Source: Carboxylicivirga mesophila
GTDB lineage: Bacteria; Bacteroidota; Bacteroidia; Bacteroidales; Marinilabiliaceae
Assembly (NCBI RefSeq): GCF_018271975.1
Contig: NZ_JAGUCN010000016.1
Location: 1 to 64,000, forward strand
DNA length: 64,000 nucleotides
Direction of reading: 5' to 3'
Positions 46,323 to 54,886 of the stretch are shown here, piece after piece; within the stretch, counting starts at the first letter, position 1; each line of letters opens with the position of its first letter. The notes under the pieces are model-generated. The model had not been told where the DNA came from. It saw nothing but the letters and a program-made list of their open reading frames with translations, and did not search any database. Both the position numbers and the translations under genes were made by a program.

Positions 46323-47960
46323 ATGAAAATTTCTGGTAATATTGTTGATGTAGTCAAGAATGAAATATTTCCTGGTGATATTGAGGTTGAAAACAATACG
46401 ATTATTTCTATTCGCAAAAACACCAATTCGTATTCTAATTATATACTACCTGGCTTGGTTGATAGCCATGTGCACATCGAAAGTAGTATGCTTACACCTT
46501 CGCGATTTGCTCAATTGGTTGTTCCACGTGGAACGGTTGGAGTAGTTTCTGACCCGCATGAAATAGCAAATGTAATGGGAGTGAAAGGTGTGGAGTACAT
46601 GATAAAAGATGCTAAAAGTGTTCCTCTTAAGTGTTATTTTGGGGTTCCTTCATGTGTTCCTGCAACTGATTTTGAAACATCAGGGCATAAAATTACGGAG
46701 AAGGACGTAGAGTATTTATTAGAAAATGGCGCTTCCTTTTTGGCTGAAATGATGAATTTCCCGGGCGTTATTCATGGTGATAAGGAGGTGTGGAACAAGT
46801 TAGAATTAGCGAAGAAATACAATGTGCCTATTGATGGACACGCTCCAGGTTTACGAGGGGAGGAACTGGAAAAATATGCTTCAGGTGGAATTACAACCGA
46901 TCATGAGTGTTTTAGTATTGATGAGGCGCTGGATAAAATAAAGTGCGGCATTAAAACCCAGATAAGAGAGGGGAGTGCCGCGCGCAATTTTGAAGCATTA
47001 CATCCGCTTATTACCAGGGAACCCCTCAATACAATGCTTTGTACTGATGATAGTCATCCTGATTTGATATTAGCCAAAGGACACATAGATCGCCTTGTAC
47101 GTTTAGGTTTAGCTAAAGGATACTCTATTTTCGAAATGTATCAGGTTGCAGTGGTGAATCCTGTTAAGCATTATAATTTACCAATTGGCTTACTACAAGA
47201 GGGAGATGCTGCTGATTTTATTATCGTGGATAATTTATCGGATTTTAATGTGCGCACAACATATGTTGATGGTAAGAAAGTAGCTGAGGATGGTCAGGCT
47301 TTATTTGAACTTTCTTCCTCCGATGTTATTAATAATTTCAAGTGTACGCCCATTACTTTGGATGACGTCAAAGTTGTTGCGCCAGTAGATAATCCAGGGC
47401 TGCGTTTAATGGAGGCAGAAGATGGTGAGCTGCTAACGGAACAAACTATTTGGAATACTTCGTATCAAAAAGGAGAAGAAATTCAATCAAGTTTGGACGA
47501 TGATATTCTAAAAATTGTTGTTGTAAATCGCTATAGAGAGGCGCAACCGGTCGTGGGATTTATCAAGAATTTCGGACTTTTAAAAGGGGCTTTAGCTAGT
47601 TCTGTAGCTCACGATAGTCATAATATTGTAGCCATAGGTTGTGATGATGAGAGTTTAGTAAGAGCTATTAACGCCATCATTGATACAAAAGGAGGTATTG
47701 TTGCGACAGATGGTAATGAAGAAAAACTACTAAAATTACCTGTAGCCGGATTGATGAGCGTTGAAAAAGGGGAGGAAGTAGCTAAGCAATATACTGCGAT
47801 TAATCGCTTTGTAGCTAAAATGGGATGTGATATGAAGGCCCCTTTTATGACCTTAGCTTTTATGTCGCTATTAGTAATTCCTTCCTTAAAAATTGGCGAT
47901 AAAGGATTGTTTGATGTCAATACGTTTTCCTTTACCAGTTTATTTGTAGATGATAAATAG
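46323..47960 (+). CDS. ade: Adenine deaminase
   Basis: A 545-residue metal-dependent deaminase converting adenine to hypoxanthine in purine salvage. Motifs seen are the metal-binding VDSHVHIESSML (about 46-57), DGHAPGL, TDHECFS, CTDDSHPD (about 240-247), and the C-terminal domain with ALASSVAHDSHNI. Length fits the ade family. Start follows the parS site; the stop overlaps uvrC by 11 bases. A further parS-like sequence lies inside the gene at 46520. Confidence 0.96.
   Translation: MKISGNIVDVVKNEIFPGDIEVENNTIISIRKNTNSYSNYILPGLVDSHVHIESSMLTPSRFAQLVVPRGTVGVVSDPHEIANVMGVKGVEYMIKDAKSVPLKCYFGVPSCVPATDFETSGHKITEKDVEYLLENGASFLAEMMNFPGVIHGDKEVWNKLELAKKYNVPIDGHAPGLRGEELEKYASGGITTDHECFSIDEALDKIKCGIKTQIREGSAARNFEALHPLITREPLNTMLCTDDSHPDLILAKGHIDRLVRLGLAKGYSIFEMYQVAVVNPVKHYNLPIGLLQEGDAADFIIVDNLSDFNVRTTYVDGKKVAEDGQALFELSSSDVINNFKCTPITLDDVKVVAPVDNPGLRLMEAEDGELLTEQTIWNTSYQKGEEIQSSLDDDILKIVVVNRYREAQPVVGFIKNFGLLKGALASSVAHDSHNIVAIGCDDESLVRAINAIIDTKGGIVATDGNEEKLLKLPVAGLMSVEKGEEVAKQYTAINRFVAKMGCDMKAPFMTLAFMSLLVIPSLKIGDKGLFDVNTFSFTSLFVDDK
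46520..46535. other. parS-like site inside ade
   Basis: TGTTCCACGTGGAACG is a 15 of 16 self-complementary variant of parS and differs from the consensus at two positions on the right arm. It encodes VVPRGT, a well-kept stretch in adenine deaminases, so protein constraint may explain part of the match. It lies 219 bases from the consensus site at 46301. Confidence 0.45.
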
Positions 47961-49773
47961 TAGATCAGATAGGGAAAATCAGTTAAAACTTTTAGTTCAG
48001 GCATTACCATCTTCACCTGGTGTTTACCAGTATTTTAATGAAGATGGTGTTATTATATATATAGGTAAGGCTAAGGACCTGAAAAAGCGTGTTTCATCCT
48101 ATTTTACAAAGCAGCAGGATAATGGTAAGACACGCATACTCGTCAATAAAATTGCAGATATCAAACATTTGGTTGTTGAGTCGGAAGAGGATGCTCTTTT
48201 GCTTGAAAACAATCTGATAAAAAAATACCAGCCCAGGTATAATATCCTGCTCAAGGATGATAAGTCGTTTCCATATATTGTTGTCAAAAATGAACCTTTT
48301 CCACGGGTTTTTCAAACGCGTAATTTTGTGCGTGATGGAAGTACTTATTATGGTCCTTATACTTCAGTAGGGATGGTACGCACCCTCATTGAGTTATTCA
48401 GACAGATATACCCTTTACGCACATGTAAGCATAATTTATCTCAGGAAAACATACGAGCGGGGAAGTTTCGTGAATGTTTAGAATATCATATAGGGAAGTG
48501 TAAAGCACCATGTATTGGACAATATGACGAGCAGATTTACGCTGAAAATATCGCAGCCATCAAAGATATTTTGAGTGGAAATATTTCTTCTGTCCTTAAA
48601 TACATGCATAAGATAATGCTTAATTATGCCGATGAATTAGCTTTTGAACAGGCAGAAGAGGTCAAAAATAAAATTGAGTTATTAAAGGGTTATCAAAGTA
48701 AGTCTACAGTCGTAAATCCCAAGATTACAAATGTGGATGTATTTAGTATTATCGATGATGAAAAGGCTGGATTTGTCAATTTTTTAAGAGTAGTTGATGG
48801 TGCTATTATTCAGTCACACACCATGGAATTTCGAAAGAAACTGGATGAATCTGCATCTGATATATTACTGATGGCCATTTCTGAAATACAAAACCGGCTG
48901 CATTTTTTAGCGCGTGAAGTATTGGTTCCCATCAAACTTGATATTGAGTTGGAACGCACTAAACTATTAGTGCCTAAAATTGGTGATAAAAAGAAGTTGA
49001 TGGACCTATCAGAACGGAACGTGAAATACTACCGACTAGATAAACTTAAACAACAATCATTACATAAAAAGGAACCAAGAGAGGAACGCATTTTAAAGGT
49101 TATGCAAGCAGATCTACGTTTAAAAGTGTTACCTCGTCACATCGAATGTTTCGATAATTCAAATATACAAGGAACAAACCCTGTGGCTGCTTGCGTTGTT
49201 TTTCGTAATGCTAAACCTTATAAGAAGGACTATCGCCATTTTAATATCAAGACGGTGATTGGTCCTAATGATTTTGCTTCCATGGAGGAGGTGGTTTATC
49301 GCCGTTATAAGCGCTTGAAAGAGGAGGGGCAGGGATTACCTCAGTTGGTAGTTATTGACGGTGGTAAAGGACAACTTGGTGCTGCTGTAAAAATATTGCG
49401 TGAACTGGGATTGAGTGAGCAGATATCGGTGATTGGTATTGCTAAACGCCTCGAAGAGATTTTTTACCCAGGAGATCCGATTCCATTGTACTTAGATAAA
49501 AATTCAGAGACCCTAAAAATAATTCAGCACCTTCGAAATGAAGCACACCGTTTTGGTATTACTTTCCATCGACAAAAACGTTCCATCAATTTTATCACTT
49601 CTGAGCTAAATGAAATTCCAGGCATCGGTGATAAAACCATTGAAGCGCTTTTTAATAATTTTAAGTCATTTAACAATATTAAGAGTGCTACATTGGAAAA
49701 TTTGACGTCAATAATAGGGAAGGATAAGGGGAATAAAGTGTATTCTTATTTTAATAGAGGTAAAATGGATTAA
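47950..49773 (+). CDS. uvrC: Excinuclease ABC subunit C
   Basis: A 607-residue nuclease that cuts on both sides of a lesion in nucleotide excision repair. The GIY-YIG domain is N-terminal (GVYQYFNEDGVIIYIGKAKD, about 19-38). The UVR motif region (YADELAFEQAEEVKNKIELL) is near residue 225. The UvrC RNase H-like domain has ECFDNSNIQGTNPVAACVV (about 398-416) and VVIDGGKGQLGAA. Two helix-hairpin-helix motifs (LNEIPGIGDKTIEALFNNF) close the protein. Overlaps ade by 11 bases. Last gene of the plus-strand run. Confidence 0.97.
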   Translation: MINSRSDRENQLKLLVQALPSSPGVYQYFNEDGVIIYIGKAKDLKKRVSSYFTKQQDNGKTRILVNKIADIKHLVVESEEDALLLENNLIKKYQPRYNILLKDDKSFPYIVVKNEPFPRVFQTRNFVRDGSTYYGPYTSVGMVRTLIELFRQIYPLRTCKHNLSQENIRAGKFRECLEYHIGKCKAPCIGQYDEQIYAENIAAIKDILSGNISSVLKYMHKIMLNYADELAFEQAEEVKNKIELLKGYQSKSTVVNPKITNVDVFSIIDDEKAGFVNFLRVVDGAIIQSHTMEFRKKLDESASDILLMAISEIQNRLHFLAREVLVPIKLDIELERTKLLVPKIGDKKKLMDLSERNVKYYRLDKLKQQSLHKKEPREERILKVMQADLRLKVLPRHIECFDNSNIQGTNPVAACVVFRNAKPYKKDYRHFNIKTVIGPNDFASMEEVVYRRYKRLKEEGQGLPQLVVIDGGKGQLGAAVKILRELGLSEQISVIGIAKRLEEIFYPGDPIPLYLDKNSETLKIIQHLRNEAHRFGITFHRQKRSINFITSELNEIPGIGDKTIEALFNNFKSFNNIKSATLENLTSIIGKDKGNKVYSYFNRGKMD

Positions 49774-49828
49774 CACTTTGAATATAAGAGTTATATAATC
49801 GTTTTTAATATTCTTGTAATTAATTGAA

Positions 49829-50815
49829 TTAGCTGAAGAATCCCTTGTTGATTATTTCGAGACTGCTCTTATTTATATTAATTAAACTAATGTTTATTAA
49901 TTCATTTTCCAGAGTAGATGAATGATGTTGTAAGCCACAAATTGTATCACTGATCAAATCCAGCTCTTTTTGAATGGCTCCATCCGTTGATTTGATTTCA
50001 CTTTGTGTTATGATACCTTTTTGCACAGTAATATGTGATTTGATTCTTGTTCCGTTTTCCAGCTTATAAAGTCTTTTTAATTCAAAGTTGGGGCTGTAGC
50101 CATAGTTCCATTCCCAGGTGTTGAATTTACTCTCTGAAATCGCCTCTATTTGGCTTGTTTGTGCTTTTGTTAATTCTAATTGGGCACCGGTTTCGTAATA
50201 TCGCAGAAGGTACTGAAACAAATATTCAACGAATTCATTGTAATTCATCTCTTCATTTAAATAGTCCGATATGTTAGCTACTTCGCTTCTTACTGATTTA
50301 ACCGCTTTATCTTTAATAATTAAAGGATTGTTTTTTAAAGCTTTATTTAATACGCTGAGATCAGATCTAAATAAGAGCGTACCGTGATGCATCACCCTGT
50401 TTTTATATACGTGAGATGCATTGCCCGATACTTTTTTACCATCAATTTGGATATCGTGTCTTTTGCCAAATGTGGCAGCAATGCCAAGTTCATTAAGAGC
50501 TAATAATATAGGCTCAGAGTATCGTTCAAAATTCACTAAATTACCTTTTTTACCACTTTTTATAAAGCAAAAGTTCAAATTGTTATCATCGTGATAAACT
50601 GTGCCTCCTCCTGATAATCTACGGTATATGGGTATTGATGCTTTATTGACAAATTCGTAATTTATTTCAGCCAGGGTATTTTGATGTTTGCCTACAATAA
50701 TAGATGGCGAATTGGTATATAAGAAAAATACATCTTCCTGTGTATGTCGTAGCAGGTACTCTTCCGTCGCCAGGTTTAAAGAAGGACTATTGGTTTTGCT
50801 GATTAATCCTTTCAT
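49829..50815 (-). CDS. lplA: Lipoate-protein ligase
   Basis: A 328-residue ligase attaching free lipoate to acceptor domains. It has the BPL/LplA fold with RRLSGGGTVYHDDNNLNFCF (about 64-83), the lysine-bearing KKVSGNASHVYKNRVMHHGTLLF (about 126-148), and a C-terminal accessory region of the bacterial LplA type. lipA and lipB lie 31 kb away, so salvage and de novo routes are both encoded. Opposite strand to its neighbours. Confidence 0.93.
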   Translation of the reverse strand: MKGLISKTNSPSLNLATEEYLLRHTQEDVFFLYTNSPSIIVGKHQNTLAEINYEFVNKASIPIYRRLSGGGTVYHDDNNLNFCFIKSGKKGNLVNFERYSEPILLALNELGIAATFGKRHDIQIDGKKVSGNASHVYKNRVMHHGTLLFRSDLSVLNKALKNNPLIIKDKAVKSVRSEVANISDYLNEEMNYNEFVEYLFQYLLRYYETGAQLELTKAQTSQIEAISESKFNTWEWNYGYSPNFELKRLYKLENGTRIKSHITVQKGIITQSEIKSTDGAIQKELDLISDTICGLQHHSSTLENELINISLININKSSLEIINKGFFS

Positions 50816-50994
50816 ATATTGAGCTTTATGAGTTTTTAATTAAGTTAGTGATATCTTTCGTAATTGGATCTACCTACAATTGAACTACTGATTACCTCAT
50901 TTTGTTTAATAATAGACCAAATGGTCGGTTTCCTCCGTTAAGTATTATAAACTATCGAAAGATAATTGTATTTTCGATGCTTAAAATACAATTT

Positions 50995-51447
50995 ATGCGA
51001 TTAGTTATTCAACGTGTAAGCCAGGCCTCTGTTTCTATAAATGGAAATTGTAAATCAAGTATAAATAAGGGATTAATGATTCTTGTAGGTATCGAAAATG
51101 ACGACACCAAGGAAGACATCGATTGGTTAGTGAAAAAGACCTGTAACTTACGTATTTTTGATGATGAGGAAGGCGTGATGAATAGGTCAATAGTTGATAT
51201 TGCTGGTGATTTTTTGGTGATTAGCCAGTTTACATTGCATGCCAGGACAAAGAAGGGAAATCGTCCATCATATATTAATGCGGCAGGTCCTGAAGTGGCT
51301 ATTCCTTTATATGAGGCCTTTGTTAATGAATTACATTCGGTAAGTGGCCGTATGGTAGGAACCGGTGAATTTGGGACTAATATGCAGGTTCAATTGATTA
51401 ATGATGGCCCTGTAACGATACTAATAGATTCAAAAAGAAGAGAATAA
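50995..51447 (+). CDS. dtd: D-aminoacyl-tRNA deacylase
   Basis: A 150-residue Dtd that hydrolyses D-aminoacyl-tRNAs and mischarged glycyl-tRNA. The frame is open from 50902, but the conserved family start MRLVIQRVSQASVSI begins at the ATG at 50995, giving the standard length. The hallmark SQFTLHARTKKGNRPSY (about 78-94) and the C-terminal TNMQVQLINDGPVTI motif are intact. The stop shares its last base with the start of the MazG-like gene. Confidence 0.95.
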   Translation: MRLVIQRVSQASVSINGNCKSSINKGLMILVGIENDDTKEDIDWLVKKTCNLRIFDDEEGVMNRSIVDIAGDFLVISQFTLHARTKKGNRPSYINAAGPEVAIPLYEAFVNELHSVSGRMVGTGEFGTNMQVQLINDGPVTILIDSKRRE

Positions 51448-51776
51448 TGAAGCTATCTGAAGCTCAGGAACAGGTTGATAAATGGATTAAAACCTATGGT
51501 GTCAGGTATTTTAGCGAACTGACCAATATGGCTATTCTAACCGAAGAGGTAGGGGAATTGGCTAGAATAATGGCACGCAAATATGGCGATCAGTCGTTTA
51601 AGTCAAATGAGCAGAACACTGACATGGCTGATGAGATGGCCGATGTACTTTGGGTGTTAATTTGCCTGGCTAATCAAACCGGGGTTGATCTGGAAGAGGC
51701 CTTTGCTAAAAATATAGCTAAAAAAACTAAACGAGATGCTAACAGGCATTTGAATAACAGTAAGTTGAAAAAGTAA
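51447..51776 (+). CDS. MazG-like nucleotide pyrophosphohydrolase
   Basis: A 109-residue all-alpha NTP-PPase. The metal motif ELTNMAILTEEVGELARIMA (EExxE-type, about 21-40) is followed by the DEMADVLWVLICLANQTG helix (about 62-79), giving the two acidic clusters that bind Mg2+. Short single-domain members hydrolyse non-canonical or excess dNTPs; the exact substrate is unknown. Translationally coupled to dtd (one-base overlap). Confidence 0.92.
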   Translation: MKLSEAQEQVDKWIKTYGVRYFSELTNMAILTEEVGELARIMARKYGDQSFKSNEQNTDMADEMADVLWVLICLANQTGVDLEEAFAKNIAKKTKRDANRHLNNSKLKK

Positions 51777-51807
51777 TAACAAGAGAAAAATAGCTAATTA
51801 TAGAGAT

Positions 51808-52698
51808 ATGGATGGATTAATGGATAAGTTTCCTTTTTCGTTGACAGATAAACAAATTGAAGAAGGAATTAACGCTGCCAAGCAAGAAGCTCTTCATTTA
51901 AAGGCGGATAAAGATATATTGAAGTTGTTATTTAATTGTATTGACCTTACATCTTTAAATACAGAAGATTCTTCGGATGATATTCGTGATTTTGTGGAAA
52001 AAGTCAATGAATTACCGCAGCATTTTGATTTTGTTCCACAAGTAGCAGCTTTGTGTGTGTATCCTGTTTTTGCTCCGGTATTAAAAAGCGGCTTAAAAGA
52101 CGTCAATATTGGTCGTGCAGTTGTTTCGGCAGGGTTTCCGTCATCACAAACCTTTTTGGACGTGAAAAAGCTGGAAACACAGCGTGCCATCGACTTTGGA
52201 GCCAATGAAATTGATATTGTTATGTCCGTTGGTGAGTTTATGGAAGGCAATTACGAATTTGTTGGTGAGGAAATCAATGCCATTAAGGGCGTAATGGGGG
52301 ATGCACATCTGAAAGTTATCCTCGAGTCGGGTACATTGCCAAAAGCCGAAGATGTATGGACCGCCAGTGTGATAGCAATGGAGTATGGGGCTGATTTCAT
52401 TAAAACATCGACCGGAAAACAACAGCCAGCAGCAACCTTTGAAGCAGCGTTTACCATGTTAAGCGCCATTAAAGCCTACTTTGAAAAGACGGGTAAAAAG
52501 ATCGGTTTTAAGCCAGCGGGTGGTATTTCAACAGTAGACGATGCTTTGGTGTACTATTGTTTGGTGAAGCACATATGTGGCGCTGAATGGCTAAATAATC
52601 AACTGTTCAGGCTAGGGGCAAGCCGCCTGGCTAATAATCTGATTAGTGATATTGCCGAATTGGAAAATGGCTTCAGAAAAGAGATTAAATATTTTTAA
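51808..52698 (+). CDS. deoC: Deoxyribose-phosphate aldolase
   Basis: A 296-residue class I aldolase splitting 2-deoxyribose-5-phosphate into acetaldehyde and glyceraldehyde-3-phosphate. The TIM-barrel motifs are EIDIVMSVGEFMEGNYE, the Schiff-base region GADFIKTSTGKQQPAATFEA (Lys in FIKTSTGK, about 193-200) and GFKPAGGIST. Follows the MazG-like gene by 31 bases, consistent with deoxynucleotide metabolism. A second start (MDKFPFSL) a few codons in is also possible. Confidence 0.95.
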   Translation: MDGLMDKFPFSLTDKQIEEGINAAKQEALHLKADKDILKLLFNCIDLTSLNTEDSSDDIRDFVEKVNELPQHFDFVPQVAALCVYPVFAPVLKSGLKDVNIGRAVVSAGFPSSQTFLDVKKLETQRAIDFGANEIDIVMSVGEFMEGNYEFVGEEINAIKGVMGDAHLKVILESGTLPKAEDVWTASVIAMEYGADFIKTSTGKQQPAATFEAAFTMLSAIKAYFEKTGKKIGFKPAGGISTVDDALVYYCLVKHICGAEWLNNQLFRLGASRLANNLISDIAELENGFRKEIKYF

Positions 52699-52711
52699 TT
52701 AATAATTTAGG

Positions 52712-52758
52712 TAGTAGTTTATATTTAGCTTATTTATTGGTGATAATATAAACTACTA
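52712..52758. terminator. Hairpin between deoC and the polyprenyl synthase gene
   Basis: A 13-bp perfect stem TAGTAGTTTATAT / ATATAAACTACTA with a 21-base loop, overlapping the stop codon of the minus-strand polyprenyl synthase gene. T-rich sequence follows on the plus strand, so it may stop both convergent transcripts. Confidence 0.55.
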
Positions 52759-53730
52759 TTTCTTTCTTTTGAGGGTGTAATCCACCATGGTTTGCAGGGC
52801 TGTTTTCGTCTCTGAATCCGGATAGCCAGCAAGGTTGTTTTTAGCTTTTTCAGCAAACAGTTCCATTTGCTCAGTGGCGTATTCAATTCCGCCATTGGCT
52901 TTTACAAAGGCAATAATTTCCTGTACTTTCTTCTCGTTCTTATGATGTCGGCGGATGAGTCGTAAAATGCGTCGCTGCTCTTGCTTGTCGGTTTTACCTA
53001 GCGCATAAATAAGTGGCAACGTCAATTTCTTTTCTTTAATATCATTACCTGTAGGCTTGCCTATCATCCCATTTTGTTCGTAATCAAATAAATCATCACG
53101 TATTTGGAAGGCAATGCCCAGGTTTTCACCAAACTGGGCCATGTTAGTGAGTTTATCTCCATTTACACCAACCGAAAGAGCACCGGCTTTTGTGCAGGCA
53201 GCAATGAGGGTAGCTGTTTTTTTGCGAATAATTTGGTAATAAACTTCTTCGGTGATATCCAATTTGCGCGACTTTTCTATCTGAAGTAGCTCACCTTCAG
53301 CCATCTCACTCACCGCATTGGAGACTACTTTTAGTACATCAATTTGCCCGGTATCCAGCGATAGGCTTAAACCCTTGGAGAGGAAAAAGTCACCAACCAA
53401 TACCGCCACTTTAGATTTCCATAGCGCATTAATGCTGAAGAATCCCCGGCGCTGATAGGTTTCATCCACAACATCGTCGTGTATTAAAGTGGCAGTGTGC
53501 AAAAGTTCTATTAATGCTGCAGCTATGTAGCTCGATTCGCTTACTTCACCATTTAGTTTGGCTGATAAAAAAACCAGCATGGGCCTCATTTGCTTGCCTT
53601 TACGGCGAAGTACATAATTGGTAATCACATCCAATAAGGGAATTTTCGATTTCAATTGTTCCTTAAAGAAAGGTTCAAATTGTTTCATTTCTTCCTTGAT
53701 GGGCGATTTAATGAGCTTTGTATCTGACAT
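52756..53730 (-). CDS. Polyprenyl diphosphate synthase (long-chain, trans)
   Basis: A 324-residue isoprenyl synthase building the side chain of quinones by successive IPP additions. The first Asp-rich motif is IHDDVVDETYQRRG (about 88-101) and the second RDDLFDYE (about 210-217). GKQMRPMLVFLSAKL precedes them. The residues before the first motif are not bulky enough to tell the exact product length. Opposite strand to its neighbours, converging on deoC. Confidence 0.93.
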   Translation of the reverse strand: MSDTKLIKSPIKEEMKQFEPFFKEQLKSKIPLLDVITNYVLRRKGKQMRPMLVFLSAKLNGEVSESSYIAAALIELLHTATLIHDDVVDETYQRRGFFSINALWKSKVAVLVGDFFLSKGLSLSLDTGQIDVLKVVSNAVSEMAEGELLQIEKSRKLDITEEVYYQIIRKKTATLIAACTKAGALSVGVNGDKLTNMAQFGENLGIAFQIRDDLFDYEQNGMIGKPTGNDIKEKKLTLPLIYALGKTDKQEQRRILRLIRRHHKNEKKVQEIIAFVKANGGIEYATEQMELFAEKAKNNLAGYPDSETKTALQTMVDYTLKRKK

Positions 53731-53922
53731 AGTAAGTTAGTGCTTTCAAATAACTGAGTGCGCAAATTAACGATAAGCGCCAAATTTAAATAATATTCAG
53801 GATTTTTTAACTCATCATATTGATATTATCTAAATATTTAAATATTTTTGCACATTCGTAACGATAATGTAACAAGATAGTTATATATTTGCATTTGTAA
53901 TTATTTTAAAATATTGGGGTCG

Positions 53923-54228
53923 ATGATAAAAATAAAAGATTTAGATACAGAGATGCTCGACAGAGCAGCAGGCATGCTTAAAGCGATTGCACACCCAATG
54001 CGTATTGCCATATTAAGTCATTTAGAAGATGGCAATAAGTTAACTGTAACCGAAATCCATAAGCTTTTAAACATAGAGCAGTCAACCACCTCGCATCATT
54101 TGGGTATTTTAAAGGATAAAGGAGTATTGGCCAGTGAGCGTCAAGGGAAAAATACCTTTTATTACCTTAAGCATAACAGCTTAAGAAATATTGTGGATTG
54201 CGTGAGTAAGTGTACCGTAGTAAAGTAA
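53923..54228 (+). CDS. ArsR-family transcriptional regulator
   Basis: About 101 residues from the ATG at 53923; the frame also opens with TTG at 53914. The fold is a winged helix (about 25-90): MRIAILSHLEDGNKLTVTEI, then the recognition helix EQSTTSHHLGILKDKGVL and wing REGKN-like SERQGKNTFYYLKH. The ELCVCDL metal motif of ArsR/SmtB is absent, so a metal-sensing role is not supported. Short single regulator between polyprenyl synthase and queD with its own upstream region. Confidence 0.9.
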   Translation: MIKIKDLDTEMLDRAAGMLKAIAHPMRIAILSHLEDGNKLTVTEIHKLLNIEQSTTSHHLGILKDKGVLASERQGKNTFYYLKHNSLRNIVDCVSKCTVVK

Positions 54229-54287
54229 AAAATCAGGCAAAATGACCATAAAGGCTGATTGTTTCAGTCTTTTTTTATGAAGTGAAG

Positions 54288-54734
54288 ATGGCAAAGATAA
54301 GATTGACAAAGGAGTTTAGGTTTGAGATGGCGCATGCTTTGTGGAATTATGATGGCCTATGTAAAAACCTGCATGGGCATTCATACATCTTAAATGTAAC
54401 GGTTATTGGAGAGCCTATCGGGGATGAGAATAATCCTAAATTGGGCATGGTGATGGACTTTGGTGATTTGAAAACAATCGTCAATGAGGAGATTGTCGAT
54501 AAGCTGGATCACGCTGTGGTACTTAGCAGCAATGCACCTTCTGAGCAGCTGTTGGCGCTGCCACAAATGGGGGAACGCCATGAAATAGTCGATTACCAGC
54601 CAACGTGTGAGAATATGCTTATTGATTTTGCTGAGCGCATTAAAAAGCGATTGCCTCAAAATATAGAACTATTTAGTTTAAAACTGAACGAAACCGCAAC
54701 AAGTTATGCTGAGTGGTTTGCCAGTGATAATTAA
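54288..54734 (+). CDS. queD: 6-carboxytetrahydropterin synthase QueD-type
   Basis: A 148-residue member of the 6-pyruvoyltetrahydropterin synthase/QueD family; ATG at 54288 preferred over the GTG at 54282. Zinc ligands are seen in FRFEMAHALWNYDGLCKNLHGHSY (His residues in MAHALW and HGHSY). MVMDFGDLK and a second His in DKLDHAV are also present. The role in the queuosine pathway is the best fit; folate or biopterin side reactions are alternatives. A terminator hairpin follows. Confidence 0.9.
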   Translation: MAKIRLTKEFRFEMAHALWNYDGLCKNLHGHSYILNVTVIGEPIGDENNPKLGMVMDFGDLKTIVNEEIVDKLDHAVVLSSNAPSEQLLALPQMGERHEIVDYQPTCENMLIDFAERIKKRLPQNIELFSLKLNETATSYAEWFASDN

Positions 54735-54743
54735 TTAGCTTTT

Positions 54744-54760
54744 GGCTGATAGCCATTAGC
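54744..54760 (+). repeat. GGCTGATAGC-ATTAGC interspersed motif, copy 1
   Basis: GGCTGATAGCCATTAGC here and GGCTGATAGCTATTAGC at 62781-62797 differ by one base. Related half-sites (AGCTATTAGC) lie at about 54821. Such short palindromic intergenic words look like a dispersed repeat family. Confidence 0.4.
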
Positions 54761-54763
54761 TTC

Positions 54764-54798
54764 AAAAAGCCGAAGTGAATCATTCATTTCGGCTTTTT
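54764..54798 (+). terminator. Terminator after queD
   Basis: Stem AAAAAGCCGAA / TTCGGCTTTTT with internal GTGAAT/ATTCAT pairing, followed by GTTTTAT, 30 bases after the queD stop. A typical intrinsic terminator. Confidence 0.85.
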
Positions 54799-54886
54799 GT
54801 TTTATGTCAGTCTGTAAATAAGCTATTAGCTAAAAGCAAGTAGCCAGTTGCTTTTTTTATCTTAGCAAAAAAAACAAACAATAGTT

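Noticed and set aside
46520-46535. Third parS as a full-strength site
   Set aside because: The right arm deviates from the consensus and the bases encode the conserved VVPRGT of adenine deaminase, so protein constraint may explain it; kept only at low confidence.
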